Part shown: piece after piece, positions 29,963 to 38,108 of the stretch
How the letters are laid out: every line of letters begins with the position of its first letter
How positions within the stretch are numbered: position 1 is the stretch's first letter
Assembly (NCBI GenBank): GCA_963756455.1
Contig: CAVWNC010000001.1
Coordinates: forward strand, 1,426,001 to 1,490,000
DNA length: 64,000 nt
Direction: 5' to 3'
Origin: DASQPA01 sp963756455
Lineage (GTDB): Bacteria; Acidobacteriota; Thermoanaerobaculia; Multivoradales; UBA5704
Notes under the pieces: generated by a model
Seen by the model: only the letters and a program-made list of their open reading frames with translations
Databases searched by the model: none
What the model was told of the DNA's origin: nothing
Position numbers and translations under genes: made by a program

Positions 29963-32190
29963 TCCTCGTCACCGAGGGAGATCGCCTTCCCGCCCTGATC
30001 GAAGCGGGCGCCCTCTTCGTCGCCAACCACTCCGGCGGCAAGGACAGCCAGGCGATGCTCATTCGCCTCTTGGAGGTGGTGCCCGCCGCCCGGGTCCTCG
30101 TAGTCCACGCCTCTCTCGGGGAGATGGAGTGGCCCGGAGCCCTGGAGCACGCCAAGAGGCAGGCCGCCGCCGCCGGCCTCCCCTTCTTGGTCGCCCGGAC
30201 CTGGACAGACAACGCCCGCGGCTCCGTCGCCGGCCGCCAGTGGTACGACTGGCTCCCGATCCACCACCTGAGCACGGCCGAGGTCTTCGCGACGATCCTG
30301 GACGCCGGCCAGGAGCCCCACCCGGCCTACGCCGCCGGTAACGAGCGGCTCTCCTGCGTCTTCTGCATCCTCGGCTCCGGCCGGGACGCTCGGAACGGCG
30401 CCATCCACCACCCTGACCTCTTCGCCCGGTACGTGGAGCTCGAAGCCCGCGCCGGCTACACCGCCCACCAATCCCGCAAGGGCCTTGAGGAGGTGGCGGG
30501 CCTTCCTCCGGACTCGGTCTGCCCAGACATGGAAGACTTCGCCTTCCTCGGCGCCAACCGCCGTATCAAGGTCAAACGGCTCCGGGGGGTGATCTCGATG
30601 GGCCTTCTGGTGCCGGCTCCGGAAGGCTCCCAGGTCGGGGACGACGTCGCCGAGATCCTGGGCGTCACCCACTACGACCCCCCGTTGCCCCTGAGCACCG
30701 GCGGCGAGGGGGAGAAACCGCCTCCGGGCTACCGGCCGGTCTATGACGTCGAGAGCCTGCGCCGCTACGCATCCGCCTTCGTTCCCGGCGAGCCGGTCTT
30801 CGTCACCGAGAAGATTCACGGGGCGAACGGGCGCTTCACCTGCATCGACGGACGCATGCACTGCGGGTCCCGAACCGAGTGGAAAAAGGCGGACGAAGGG
30901 AACCTTTGGTGGCGAGCCTTGGCCGAGAACTCGCCGCTCGCCCTCTTCCTTCAGGCCCACCCCGATATCACCGTCTATGCCGAGGTCTATGGGCAGGTCC
31001 AGGACCTGAAGTACGGCGCCGGCCGCGGTGAAGTTCGGGTCGCGGTCTTCGACCTCCTGCAGGCGGGTGAATGGCTCTCTCCGCGAGAGGCCCGGGAACT
31101 CGCCCCGGATCTTCCTTGGGTTCCGACTATCGCGGACGGCGCGCCCTTCGACCTCGAAGAGATTCTTGCTCTCGCCGAGGGACCGTCCCAGGTTCCTGGC
31201 GCCGGGCACCTACGGGAGGGAATCGTGGTCAAGCCTCTTATCGAACGTTCCTGTCTTGAGGTCGGCCGAGTCAACATGAAGGTGGTCGGCAACGGGAGCC
31301 GACGCCATGAGATACCAGGACTTCAATCGCGGCTTCGAGATCTCCGAGCAGGACGACGCCATCTCCGTCGAGCTTCACTACCCGCGATCGGAAGGGCATG
31401 TCCGCTTCGTGGAGGTCGATCTTTGCGACGTCCGCGCGACGGATTCTGTTCGCGTCACTTTCGACTTCGAGCGCGACGGCTGGTCGATCCTCCAGCCGTC
31501 GCGCTTCGATCCCCCCGAAGACGCTCCGGATACCGACTTCGATCCAGACTGGCAGGAAGTCGCGTTTGTCCAGGCATGGGGCCGCGAGTCATGAGGCCTC
31601 TCCGCTCGCCGCGGTCCTGTCCTAGGCCAGTACCCCTCCCGCGCCTCGATCCGGAGCAGCAACAAATCGTCGACCTCCTGCGAGAGCGGGGCCCCCTCAC
31701 CGCTTGGCAGATCGCCGAGATCGTCTACCCAGACGGCCGCTTCCGAGAGGACTGGGACCTCGCCCCGACCGAGAAAGCCGAGATGGAGCTCGGCCGCTGC
31801 GGCTTCGCGGTAGAGGTCATCGGTCAAGGCCCAGGGGATTCAGACCCTGAACTTGCCGCGATCTACGGCCCTGCCGATCTCTACGCTGCAACCACCTCAC
31901 CGGAGCGATCGGAGCAGTTGCACCGGGAAGCCAGGTCTCGCCGTGCAGCCTGGATGCGCGAGATGCGCGCGGCGACTCGCCAAGGTACCGAGGTAGCCTT
32001 TCCTAGCCGGGTTGCCTGGGACCTCTACCTCGAACAGCGAGCCGAAGAGAGGCGCACAGCGAAGTTCTCGCCAAGAGAATTCTCGATAGAATTCAACGCG
32101 AAGCTTCAAGAGGGTCGGGCCGCGCTGGCCGAACTGATCAACGACGAGGAGCGGCGACTCGCGTTTCGTGCGAACGGGAGGAGATCGTGA
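29959..32190 (+). CDS. PP-loop (PAPS-reductase-like) / RNA ligase fusion; frame open into next genes
   Basis: GTG start overlapping the upstream stop. Residues 1-180 are an adenylylating PP-loop domain: SGGKDS at 25-30 and a Cys pair in LSCVFC (133, 136), as in PAPS-reductase-like phage proteins. Residues about 190-240 look like the last part of the OB domain of DraRnl-type (Rnl5) ligases. Residues 255-450 are the nucleotidyltransferase of an RNA ligase: motif I EKIHGAN with K285, CGSRTEWK, YAEVYG (340-345), REGIVVKP (419-426) and NMKVV (439-443). Most of the ligase OB domain is missing, so fusion by deletion is likely. Real coding by the ligase seems to end near 31,305. The frame then stays open to 32,190 through an Arg-rich stretch overlapping another gene. 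A TGA one frame away at 31,308 overlaps the next ATG, so an indel may have removed the true stop. Confidence 0.75.
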   Translation: MILVTEGDRLPALIEAGALFVANHSGGKDSQAMLIRLLEVVPAARVLVVHASLGEMEWPGALEHAKRQAAAAGLPFLVARTWTDNARGSVAGRQWYDWLPIHHLSTAEVFATILDAGQEPHPAYAAGNERLSCVFCILGSGRDARNGAIHHPDLFARYVELEARAGYTAHQSRKGLEEVAGLPPDSVCPDMEDFAFLGANRRIKVKRLRGVISMGLLVPAPEGSQVGDDVAEILGVTHYDPPLPLSTGGEGEKPPPGYRPVYDVESLRRYASAFVPGEPVFVTEKIHGANGRFTCIDGRMHCGSRTEWKKADEGNLWWRALAENSPLALFLQAHPDITVYAEVYGQVQDLKYGAGRGEVRVAVFDLLQAGEWLSPREARELAPDLPWVPTIADGAPFDLEEILALAEGPSQVPGAGHLREGIVVKPLIERSCLEVGRVNMKVVGNGSRRHEIPGLQSRLRDLRAGRRHLRRASLPAIGRACPLRGGRSLRRPRDGFCSRHFRLRARRLVDPPAVALRSPRRRSGYRLRSRLAGSRVCPGMGPRVMRPLRSPRSCPRPVPLPRLDPEQQQIVDLLRERGPLTAWQIAEIVYPDGRFREDWDLAPTEKAEMELGRCGFAVEVIGQGPGDSDPELAAIYGPADLYAATTSPERSEQLHREARSRRAAWMREMRAATRQGTEVAFPSRVAWDLYLEQRAEERRTAKFSPREFSIEFNAKLQEGRAALAELINDEERRLAFRANGRRS
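31307..31594 (+). CDS. Hypothetical acidic phage protein
   Basis: 95 residues, acidic, with a balanced composition unlike the Arg-rich translation of the same bases in the ligase frame (for example VRFVEVDLCDVRATDSVRVT). It begins in an ATGA at the expected end of the ligase and ends in an ATGA shared with the next gene, matching the overlap style of the whole operon. No family recognised. If the long ligase frame is really translated, this would be an overlapping gene. Confidence 0.55.
   Translation: MRYQDFNRGFEISEQDDAISVELHYPRSEGHVRFVEVDLCDVRATDSVRVTFDFERDGWSILQPSRFDPPEDAPDTDFDPDWQEVAFVQAWGRES
31591..32190 (+). CDS. Hypothetical phage protein with winged-helix-like start
   Basis: 199 residues if started at the ATG at 31,591, which overlaps the upstream stop. 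Residues about 15-60 (EQQQIVDLLRERGPLTAWQI, then a Tyr-Pro-Asp-Gly turn and an acidic helix) resemble a winged helix-turn-helix. The rest is helical and charged. It lies in the same frame as the RNA ligase with no stop between, so it could be made as a C-terminal extension of that protein. Function unknown. Confidence 0.5.
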   Translation: MRPLRSPRSCPRPVPLPRLDPEQQQIVDLLRERGPLTAWQIAEIVYPDGRFREDWDLAPTEKAEMELGRCGFAVEVIGQGPGDSDPELAAIYGPADLYAATTSPERSEQLHREARSRRAAWMREMRAATRQGTEVAFPSRVAWDLYLEQRAEERRTAKFSPREFSIEFNAKLQEGRAALAELINDEERRLAFRANGRRS

Positions 32191-32363
32191 CGAGTCCAGC
32201 ATGTGGTTGCTATGACGCCAGGCCCGGCGCCTTTCGACCGTTCCCTCTTCCGCCGGAGCCGTGTCTTTTATTTGAGGCCTCCTCCGCTTCCAGGGTGAAT
32301 TGTTCGAAGTGCGGCCACTTCGTTGAATGTCACAAGGTCGTCGGCCGCCGTTCTGACCCTTAG
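32187..32363 (+). CDS. Very small Cys-rich phage protein
   Basis: 58 residues from a GTG overlapping the previous stop (GTGA). Cysteines in PACGCYDAR and NCSKCGHFVECHK give a probable zinc ribbon. The start coupling and the ordered Cys pattern support it as real; no family is recognised. Its stop lies 6 bases before an operator-like palindrome. Confidence 0.5.
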   Translation: MTSPACGCYDARPGAFRPFPLPPEPCLLFEASSASRVNCSKCGHFVECHKVVGRRSDP

Positions 32364-32368
32364 CCAAC

Positions 32369-32385
32369 TGCGACATTTTGCCGCC
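32369..32385. promoter_or_regulatory. Operator-like element, imperfect copy
   Basis: TGCGACATTTTGCCGCC: the left half is identical to the perfect palindrome at 40,148 and the right half has diverged at two positions. It lies in the 58-base gap before the gene starting at 32,422, at the distance from a weak -35-like hexamer (TAGCCA, 32,361) seen at the other copy. Confidence 0.5.
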
Positions 32386-32413
32386 CTAAGAGGTCCACTA
32401 CCTATAGACATTC

Positions 32414-32428
32414 GGGACAGAATGTCCC
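32414..32428. promoter_or_regulatory. Second palindrome overlapping a start codon
   Basis: GGGACA-GAA-TGTCCC, a perfect 6-base inverted repeat with a 3-base centre, the same architecture as TGCGACA-TTT-TGTCGCA but a different sequence. The ATG of the next gene (32,422-32,424) spans the centre, so protein binding here would block translation or transcription of that gene. Confidence 0.45.
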
Positions 32429-32769
32429 AAGATATACCGGTGAACTCTTCACCGGTCGACTCCGCGGCGTCTGACCTTCGTGTGCAGGTCGAGACGCTTC
32501 AAGCCCTTCTCGCCGATCCCCGCCACTCCTCGGCAGAGCACCGTCGGGCTCGCCGCCGCCTCCACGAGTTGAAGCTGGAGCAGCGAGCCCGACTCCTCGG
32601 CAAAAACGAGCTGATCACCGACTCTCGCGGGCCGCGGGACGGTGCCGTCTACCTCGTCCACCCCTGCGGCTCCCTCCAGAGGGTGAACCACTTCCGCCAC
32701 CTCCCCAAGAAGGAACGCAAGGCCGCCCGGCGGAAGCTGCGCCAGGCGAAGAAGGAGAAGAAGGGATGA
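32422..32769 (+). CDS. Hypothetical basic phage protein
   Basis: 115 residues. A coiled-coil-like N-terminal half (VQVETLQALLADPRHSSAEH) is followed by a strongly basic C-terminus (KKERKAARRKLRQAKKEKKG). A nucleic-acid-binding role is plausible but only by composition. The start codon lies inside a palindrome, and no strong ribosome site precedes it. The stop overlaps the next gene (ATGA). Confidence 0.5.
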   Translation: MSQDIPVNSSPVDSAASDLRVQVETLQALLADPRHSSAEHRRARRRLHELKLEQRARLLGKNELITDSRGPRDGAVYLVHPCGSLQRVNHFRHLPKKERKAARRKLRQAKKEKKG

Positions 32770-33371
32770 GCGAACCTGTAATTGCGCGCCTCGATACCCC
32801 GGCGAAGTCCTACCGCCTTCCGGTGTTCCTGCCGGATACTCGGGGCGATGCCTTCTATGGCACCTCCCCTGTGGTTGTGCTCTGTTCCTCTATTGTGGCG
32901 ATCCGCAGCGCGGCTGGCTTGGTCAGTCACCACCGGGTGACCACGGAGTCGGGGCGTCTACTGAACGTCTACAACGCCTCGACCGCGGAACTGGTGCCGG
33001 AAGCATCAATCGAGGAGGACTTGCCTGCCGACCGCAGCCCCTTCCTGACCGGTACGGGCGCCAAGAGGAAGACGACCGCAAAGGCAGTTCCCGCTGCGTC
33101 GTCCGAAATGCGGGTCGACATCGAGATCCCAGGCACCAACTCATACGGCGGCTTTCGGTGCCAGTGGAACGGACAGGACCTGACGCAGATCCTCCGCATC
33201 AAGTCCATCGAGATCGCGCCCCTGACCGCTGAGCGCAGAACCGCCCAGGTCATTCTCCGTCTCTGCGGAGCCGACCTTCACCTGAATGGAACCCTGGCCC
33301 AGATTCCGCTGGACGACCTGCGAGCCCTCGTTGAGGCGCACGGGTTTCGCCTACTGGAGGGCAAAGGATGA
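32766..33371 (+). CDS. Hypothetical phage protein
   Basis: 201 residues; not recognised. A hydrophobic N-terminal part (about 20-60) with PVVVLCSSIVAI, a polar linker, and a C-terminal part ending LDDLRALVEAHGFRLLEGKG. Both ends overlap neighbouring genes by four bases, so it is part of the left-end operon. Confidence 0.5.
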   Translation: MSEPVIARLDTPAKSYRLPVFLPDTRGDAFYGTSPVVVLCSSIVAIRSAAGLVSHHRVTTESGRLLNVYNASTAELVPEASIEEDLPADRSPFLTGTGAKRKTTAKAVPAASSEMRVDIEIPGTNSYGGFRCQWNGQDLTQILRIKSIEIAPLTAERRTAQVILRLCGADLHLNGTLAQIPLDDLRALVEAHGFRLLEGKG

Positions 33372-33838
33372 GGGGCTGCGCCTTCTTCGTAATTCTGCTG
33401 GTCTGCTCGCTGGTCTTTGCCGCCCTTGAGGAGGCCATCATCGTTGGCCTTCGCGGCGGCGGTCGCAGTCTGATGAGCGTCCCCAGCGACATCGGCGGGC
33501 CGGTCTCCGTCCAGCCCGTGGAGTGCGGCCGGACTTTCGTGTGGCAATGGCGCAAGTGGGCGATTCTGCGTCGCTTCAGGGCCTTCCTTTGTCTGGGGCT
33601 CTCCACGGCGGTTCTCCGGCTCCAGCCGGGCGACCATCTGGTCGTCTACGTAGGAGTAAAGCTATCGGCACAGGGCGCGGCGAGAATCTTCGCGAAGATT
33701 GAGCGCCTTCTTAAGAGACTCCCCTTCCAGGTCCCCGTCCTGGTCCTCGACGAGGGCGCCACCCTCGGCATTCTCAGGCCCGATTCCATCAAACCTACGG
33801 CCTGTGCCCCAAGGCTACCCGGCACGCTCGACGGATAG
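33368..33838 (+). CDS. Hypothetical phage membrane-anchored protein
   Basis: 156 residues. One N-terminal membrane helix or signal anchor (about 4-24, CAFFVILLVCSLVFAALEEA) precedes a soluble domain with LQPGDHLVVYVGVKLSA and VPVLVLDEGATLGIL. No family recognised. It starts in an ATGA with the previous gene and ends 8 bases before the HNH gene. It could act in the envelope, for instance in exclusion, but nothing in the sequence proves this. Confidence 0.5.
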   Translation: MRGCAFFVILLVCSLVFAALEEAIIVGLRGGGRSLMSVPSDIGGPVSVQPVECGRTFVWQWRKWAILRRFRAFLCLGLSTAVLRLQPGDHLVVYVGVKLSAQGAARIFAKIERLLKRLPFQVPVLVLDEGATLGILRPDSIKPTACAPRLPGTLDG

Positions 33839-33846
33839 GCCACGAG

Positions 33847-34287
33847 ATGCCGCGTCGCCCGCTCTCCCCCTGCCGGCAGCCAGGCTGCAGCGCCCTCGTG
33901 GATCGGGGCTACTGCCCTGCCCATAAGGATCAGGCATGGAAGCCTCACGACCGTGTGCGCGGCACGGCGGCCAAGCGCGGCTACAACGGACGGCACCGCA
34001 AGTGGCGGAAGATGGTCTTGGCCCGCGACCCGATCTGCAAGGTCTGTGACGAGGCGACCTCGACCATCGCCGACCACATCGTCCCGCTCGATCCCTCTCG
34101 GCCGTGGGAGGGTGACTGGAGCCTCGACAACGGGCAAGGAGTGTGCCAGGCCTGCCACAATGCCAAAACGGCACGCGAGAGGGTAGGGGGGAGTCAAATC
34201 CCTGGGCCGAAGGAGCCCGGAACCGGTCCGCAGTCACACGCGCGTGGCCGCGATTTGAAAAGGAAAAACCCCCGTGGCTGGCCGTAG
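33847..34287 (+). CDS. HNH endonuclease
   Basis: 146 residues. Zinc-binding CRQPGC and YCPAHK at the start, then the HNH core: VLARDPICKVC, the catalytic ADHIVPL, and DNGQGVCQACHNAKT. HNH proteins beside terminase genes are part of the packaging machinery in many cos phages, where they help the large terminase cut DNA. Its end overlaps terS by 14 bases. Confidence 0.88.
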   Translation: MPRRPLSPCRQPGCSALVDRGYCPAHKDQAWKPHDRVRGTAAKRGYNGRHRKWRKMVLARDPICKVCDEATSTIADHIVPLDPSRPWEGDWSLDNGQGVCQACHNAKTARERVGGSQIPGPKEPGTGPQSHARGRDLKRKNPRGWP

Positions 34288-34756
34288 GCCAAAGCCCACC
34301 GCCCTGAGGCTCCTGGAGGGGAACGCCGGGAAGCGGCCCCTCAACAAGAAGGAGCCGAAGCCGAAGCGCGGTGTCCCTACTTCTCCGTCCTACCTCTCGA
34401 AGCGGGCGAAGGAAGCATGGGTCCGGATCGGCGGCGAGTTAGAGGCCATGGGTGTACTGACCATCGCGGACGGAACCGCGCTCGAAGTCCTCGTCCTAAC
34501 CTACGACGAATGGCGCTCCGCCCACGACGCGATCGTGGACCGCGGGGGCGCTCTCTCTTACGACTGCGAGACTGAGACCGGGACGATCGTCCGCGCCTAT
34601 CCCGAGGTGGCGATCCGGGCGGATGCGGCGAAGCGGCTCCGCGGGATGCTGACGGAGTTTGGACTTACGCCGAGCTCGCGGAGCAAAGTCGCCGCTTCGG
34701 ATCAGGAAGCTGAAGACCCGCTTGACGGCTTCATGGGAAGGAAGAAGAAAGCGTGA
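34274..34756 (+). CDS. terS: Terminase small subunit (P27 family)
   Basis: 160 residues. The N-terminal block MAGRRPKPTALRLLEGNAGK followed by RPLNKKEPKP is diagnostic of P27-type small terminases, followed by a helical part with LSKRAKEAWVRIGGELEAMG. It recognises the phage packaging site and recruits TerL. It starts with GTG inside the HNH gene, and its stop overlaps the next small gene (GTGA). Confidence 0.92.
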   Translation: MAGRRPKPTALRLLEGNAGKRPLNKKEPKPKRGVPTSPSYLSKRAKEAWVRIGGELEAMGVLTIADGTALEVLVLTYDEWRSAHDAIVDRGGALSYDCETETGTIVRAYPEVAIRADAAKRLRGMLTEFGLTPSSRSKVAASDQEAEDPLDGFMGRKKKA

Positions 34757-35061
34757 GCAGTGCACCGCCGCTCTACGCCACAGAGCCCGCCCGATTCAGG
34801 GGTAATGCCTTCCGTTGGCTGGAGGCTCCCCCAATTCTCTTTAAGGCCCGCAACCCCATTTGTGAGACCTGCGGCTCCGAAGCTCATTGGACGGCTCCGC
34901 CCGAACGCCGCGGCGACCTTTTTATCTACAAGGTGAGTTGTCAGTGCGTTGCAGCCGACGAGTCTTGTACTTGGTCGGACGAGATCATCGTGGACTGGCC
35001 CCTTCGAATCGGGGGAACGCCAGAATGGTGGGCGTCGACTTTCGGAGTCACGGCGCCGTGA
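34753..35061 (+). CDS. Hypothetical protein between terS and terL
   Basis: 102 residues, GTG start overlapping the terS stop. CETCGSEAHW and a later Cys pair (VSCQCVAADESC) suggest a zinc site; otherwise Trp-rich and acidic at the end. Its stop overlaps the terL start (GTGA), so it is coupled to packaging genes and may assist terminase. No family recognised. Confidence 0.55.
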   Translation: MSSAPPLYATEPARFRGNAFRWLEAPPILFKARNPICETCGSEAHWTAPPERRGDLFIYKVSCQCVAADESCTWSDEIIVDWPLRIGGTPEWWASTFGVTAP

Positions 35062-36737
35062 CTCCGCCGGCTTACCTCACCTACGCGCGCCAGGTCGCCG
35101 CCGGCAAGATCCTCGCCTCGAAGTGGGTGAGCCTCGCCTGCGAGCGACACCTCAGGGATCTCAAGAACGGAAAGACACGCGGGCTGCGCTTTGATCACGA
35201 CGCGGCCGCGCACGCTATCGACTTCTTCCACTTCTTGAAGCACTCCAAAGGCGAGTGGGCCGGGACCGAGTTTCACCTAGAGCCCTGGCAGCAGTTCATT
35301 GTCGCGAGCGCCTTTGGTTGGCTTCGCGCGGATGGGCTTCGCCGGTTCCGAACGATCTACATCGAGATCCCCCGCAAGAACGGCAAGTCTACGATCGTCG
35401 CCGGCATCGGTCTCTATCTGTTCTACGGTGATGGCGAGCCGGGAGCCGAGGTCTACGCAGCCGCCACCAAGAAGGATCAGGCGAGGATCGTATTCTCGGA
35501 AGCCAAGCGCATGGTGCAAGCGTCCCCCTCGCTCAAAAAGCGGATCGGGGTGAACGTGGACAACCTCCATATCCTCGGGACCGCTAGCAAATTCGAGCCG
35601 CTGGGCGCCGATGAGGACACCATGGATGGCTTGAACGTCCACGGGGCGCTCGTCGACGAGGTCCATGCCCACAAGAATCGCGGCATCTGGGACGTCCTGG
35701 AGACGGCGAGCGGCTCCCGCCGGCAGCCGATGCGCTTGGCGATCACCACGGCGGGATTCGATCGGCACAGCATCTGCTGGGAGCTCCACGAGTACGGGCA
35801 GAAGGTGAACGAGAGCATCCTGGAGGACGATTCCTTCTTCTCTTACATCGCCTGCATCGACGAGGGCGACGACTGGACGGACGAGACGATTTGGGCGAAG
35901 GCGAACCCCAACCTGGGGGTTTCGGTCAAGTTGGACGACCTGCGGTCTCTGGCCAGGAAGGCGCAGGCAATGCCGGCGGCCCAGAACAGTTTCCGACGAC
36001 TCCGTCTTGACGAGTGGACCGAGCAGGAGTCCCGCTGGATTGATCTCGCGACCTGGGATGCCTGCGAGGGGACGGTGAGCGCCTCTTCGCTGGAGGGTCG
36101 GCCGTGCTTTGGCGGTCTCGACCTCGCGAGCACGACAGACATCTGTGCCCTGGAGCTCTACTTCGACCCCGAGGAGGACGAAGAGGTAGGACAGGTGCTC
36201 TCTTTCTTCTGGGTCCCGGCCGAGAACATCGCCCAGCGGGCGAAGAAGGACCGTGTCCCTTACGACATATGGGTCAAGCAAGGCCACATCAAGGCCACGG
36301 ATGGAAACATCGTCGACTACGACGTCATCTTCGACGACATCGTCGAATTGACCCAGGTTTATGACCTCAAAGAGTTGGCCTACGATCGCTGGAACGCCAC
36401 TCAGTTGACGACGCAACTCGGGGCCGAGGGCATCACGGTCGTTCCGATCGGGCAGGGGTTTCAAGGTCTCGCAGGCCCCACGAAGGAACTCGAGAAGCTC
36501 GTTATCGGGAAGCGCCTGAACCACGGCGGCAATCCGGTCTTGCGTTGGATGGCGAGCAACGTCGCGGTCAAGGAAGATGCGGCCGGCAACCGCAAGCCTG
36601 ACAAATCGAAGAGTAGGGAGCGTATCGACGGCATTGTGGCGCTGGTGATGGCGGTAGGCCGCGCCCAAGTCAGCCCAGAATCCGGCGGCGGCGAATCTCA
36701 ATACGACAGAGGAGAGGATCTCTTTATCTATGGCTAA
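35058..36737 (+). CDS. terL: Terminase large subunit
   Basis: 559 residues. The ATPase half has an adenine-binding HLEPWQQFI, a deviant Walker A RKNGKST (about 106-112) and Walker B ALVDE (about 197-201). The C-terminal nuclease half shows FGGLDLAST and ELAYDRWNATQLT with acidic residues, ending with RERIDGIVALVMA. It pumps DNA into the prohead and cuts it. The GTG at 35,058 overlaps the previous stop. Confidence 0.95.
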   Translation: MTPPAYLTYARQVAAGKILASKWVSLACERHLRDLKNGKTRGLRFDHDAAAHAIDFFHFLKHSKGEWAGTEFHLEPWQQFIVASAFGWLRADGLRRFRTIYIEIPRKNGKSTIVAGIGLYLFYGDGEPGAEVYAAATKKDQARIVFSEAKRMVQASPSLKKRIGVNVDNLHILGTASKFEPLGADEDTMDGLNVHGALVDEVHAHKNRGIWDVLETASGSRRQPMRLAITTAGFDRHSICWELHEYGQKVNESILEDDSFFSYIACIDEGDDWTDETIWAKANPNLGVSVKLDDLRSLARKAQAMPAAQNSFRRLRLDEWTEQESRWIDLATWDACEGTVSASSLEGRPCFGGLDLASTTDICALELYFDPEEDEEVGQVLSFFWVPAENIAQRAKKDRVPYDIWVKQGHIKATDGNIVDYDVIFDDIVELTQVYDLKELAYDRWNATQLTTQLGAEGITVVPIGQGFQGLAGPTKELEKLVIGKRLNHGGNPVLRWMASNVAVKEDAAGNRKPDKSKSRERIDGIVALVMAVGRAQVSPESGGGESQYDRGEDLFIYG

Positions 36738-37014
36738 CAAGAAGAACGCATCCCCCGCGAGTGCTCGCCTTGCAGCCGTCCTCGCCAAGGTGAGCGCCTT
36801 CCTCGCGAGTAAGATCGGGGCGCGCGAGGTCTTCCTTGCCTTCGGCTTGTGGTGCCTCTTTGAGGGTGCCAGGCAGATCTATCCGCCCGCCGGCTGGCTG
36901 AGCGTCGGGGCTGTGGTGACCTGGTTCGTCCTCAGGCGGCCCCAACTTCCTCGGGTCCAATTGGATGAAGCGGTCGGAGAGATCATGGCGGCCCTAGGGA
37001 GGCGAAGCGCGTGA
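36730..37014 (+). CDS. Small phage membrane protein
   Basis: 94 residues with two hydrophobic helices (about 33-52 and 56-72, GWLSVGAVVTWFVLRR) after a basic start. It overlaps terL by 8 bases and the portal gene by 4. Small membrane proteins in this position are common in siphoviruses; function unknown. Confidence 0.55.
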   Translation: MANKKNASPASARLAAVLAKVSAFLASKIGAREVFLAFGLWCLFEGARQIYPPAGWLSVGAVVTWFVLRRPQLPRVQLDEAVGEIMAALGRRSA

Positions 37015-38108
37015 GCTTCCTTGACGACGTAGAGCGGAGGGCGAGTCCAGAGAACCCCTCGACGAATCTCTCGAACCCGGCATCCTGGTTTCTCGATGCG
37101 GTGGGCGCGAGAGGGACCGACTCTGGCGTTCGGGTGTCCGAGCACACGGCGATGCGCTTGAGCACATGGTGGGGGTGCGTCCGGGTGATTTCCGAGACGC
37201 TCGCCTGCCTGCCGGCCATTCTCTATGAGCGCCTCGACCGCGGGAAGCGGCACGCGATCAATCAGCCCCTCTTTACCCTCCTGAGGGACTCTCCCAACCC
37301 CGAGATGACGTCCTTCCAGTGGAGAGAAACGGCCCAGGGGCACATCTGCAACTGGGGGAACCACTTCTCCGAGATCGAGCGCGATGGAGCAGGGCGGCCC
37401 ATCGGGCTGTGGCCGCTCCTCCCTGACCGCACGAGGGCCGAGAGGGTGCTGGTGAGAGATGCCAAGACCGGGAAGGTCGCCCCGCAGCGGGTCGTAATCA
37501 CGACGGTTGGGAGCAAAGAGCTCACCCTTCCCGCCGAGGACGTCCTTCACGTCCCCGGCCTGGGCTTCGACGGAGTGCGCGGCTACTCGGTAGTGGGCAT
37601 GGCCCGACAGAGTCTCGGACTCGCCCTCGCGACCGAGGCCTACGGGGCTCGATGGTTCGGCAACGGCGCCCGCCCCTCGCACATCGTCAAACACCCGGGG
37701 AAGCTTGGCAAGACGGGGCAGGACCGAATCCGTACGAGCCTGGAGATCCTTCACGGCGGCCTTGAACAATCGCATCGGATCGCCGTCCTTGACGAAGGGA
37801 TGTCCTTGGAGGCGATTACCTCTCCCCCGGAGGATTCCCAGTTCCTCGAAACCCGGCAGCACCAGCTCTCCGAGATCTGCCGGTGGCATCGGGTCCCTCC
37901 GCACATGGTGCAGGACCTTCTCGCATGGAACCTTCTCCAACATCGAAGTCCAGTCCATCGAGTTCGTCCGGTTCACGATGCTTCCGTGGTTCGTCCGGTG
38001 GGAGCAGCACCTCAACAGGTCACTGCTCTCTCCGGTGCAGCGGAAGACGTTCTTCTTCGAGTTCCTGGTAGAAGGGCTACTTCGCGGAGCACTCAAGGAG
38101 CGCTATGA
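37011..38108 (+). CDS. Portal protein, N-terminal part up to a +1 frameshift
   Basis: HK97-type portal: SEHTAMRLSTWWGCVRVISE (about 42-61), NPEMTSFQWRE, GLGFDGVRGYSVV, the wing ARWFGNGARPSHIV, and SEICRWHRVPPHMVQDL ending at about 37,919. Similarity then continues one base on in the +1 frame (37,921 onward), while this frame runs as noise to a stop at 38,108. The join is CTT-C-TCG at 37,917-37,921, where a one-base skip restores the portal. Programmed frameshifting, a mutation or a sequencing error are all possible. Confidence 0.88.
   Translation: MSFLDDVERRASPENPSTNLSNPASWFLDAVGARGTDSGVRVSEHTAMRLSTWWGCVRVISETLACLPAILYERLDRGKRHAINQPLFTLLRDSPNPEMTSFQWRETAQGHICNWGNHFSEIERDGAGRPIGLWPLLPDRTRAERVLVRDAKTGKVAPQRVVITTVGSKELTLPAEDVLHVPGLGFDGVRGYSVVGMARQSLGLALATEAYGARWFGNGARPSHIVKHPGKLGKTGQDRIRTSLEILHGGLEQSHRIAVLDEGMSLEAITSPPEDSQFLETRQHQLSEICRWHRVPPHMVQDLLAWNLLQHRSPVHRVRPVHDASVVRPVGAAPQQVTALSGAAEDVLLRVPGRRATSRSTQGAL
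37917..37920 (+). other. Apparent +1 frameshift site in the portal gene
   Basis: Frame 0 reads GAC CTT CTC GCA; skipping C37920 gives GAC CTT TCG CAT GGA, continuing the portal as SHGTFSNIEVQSIEF. CTT-C allows the P-site tRNA to slip one base forward to TTC, a type of site known for +1 slippage. There is no nearby stop codon or obvious stimulator, which argues against a programmed event. Confidence 0.6.
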
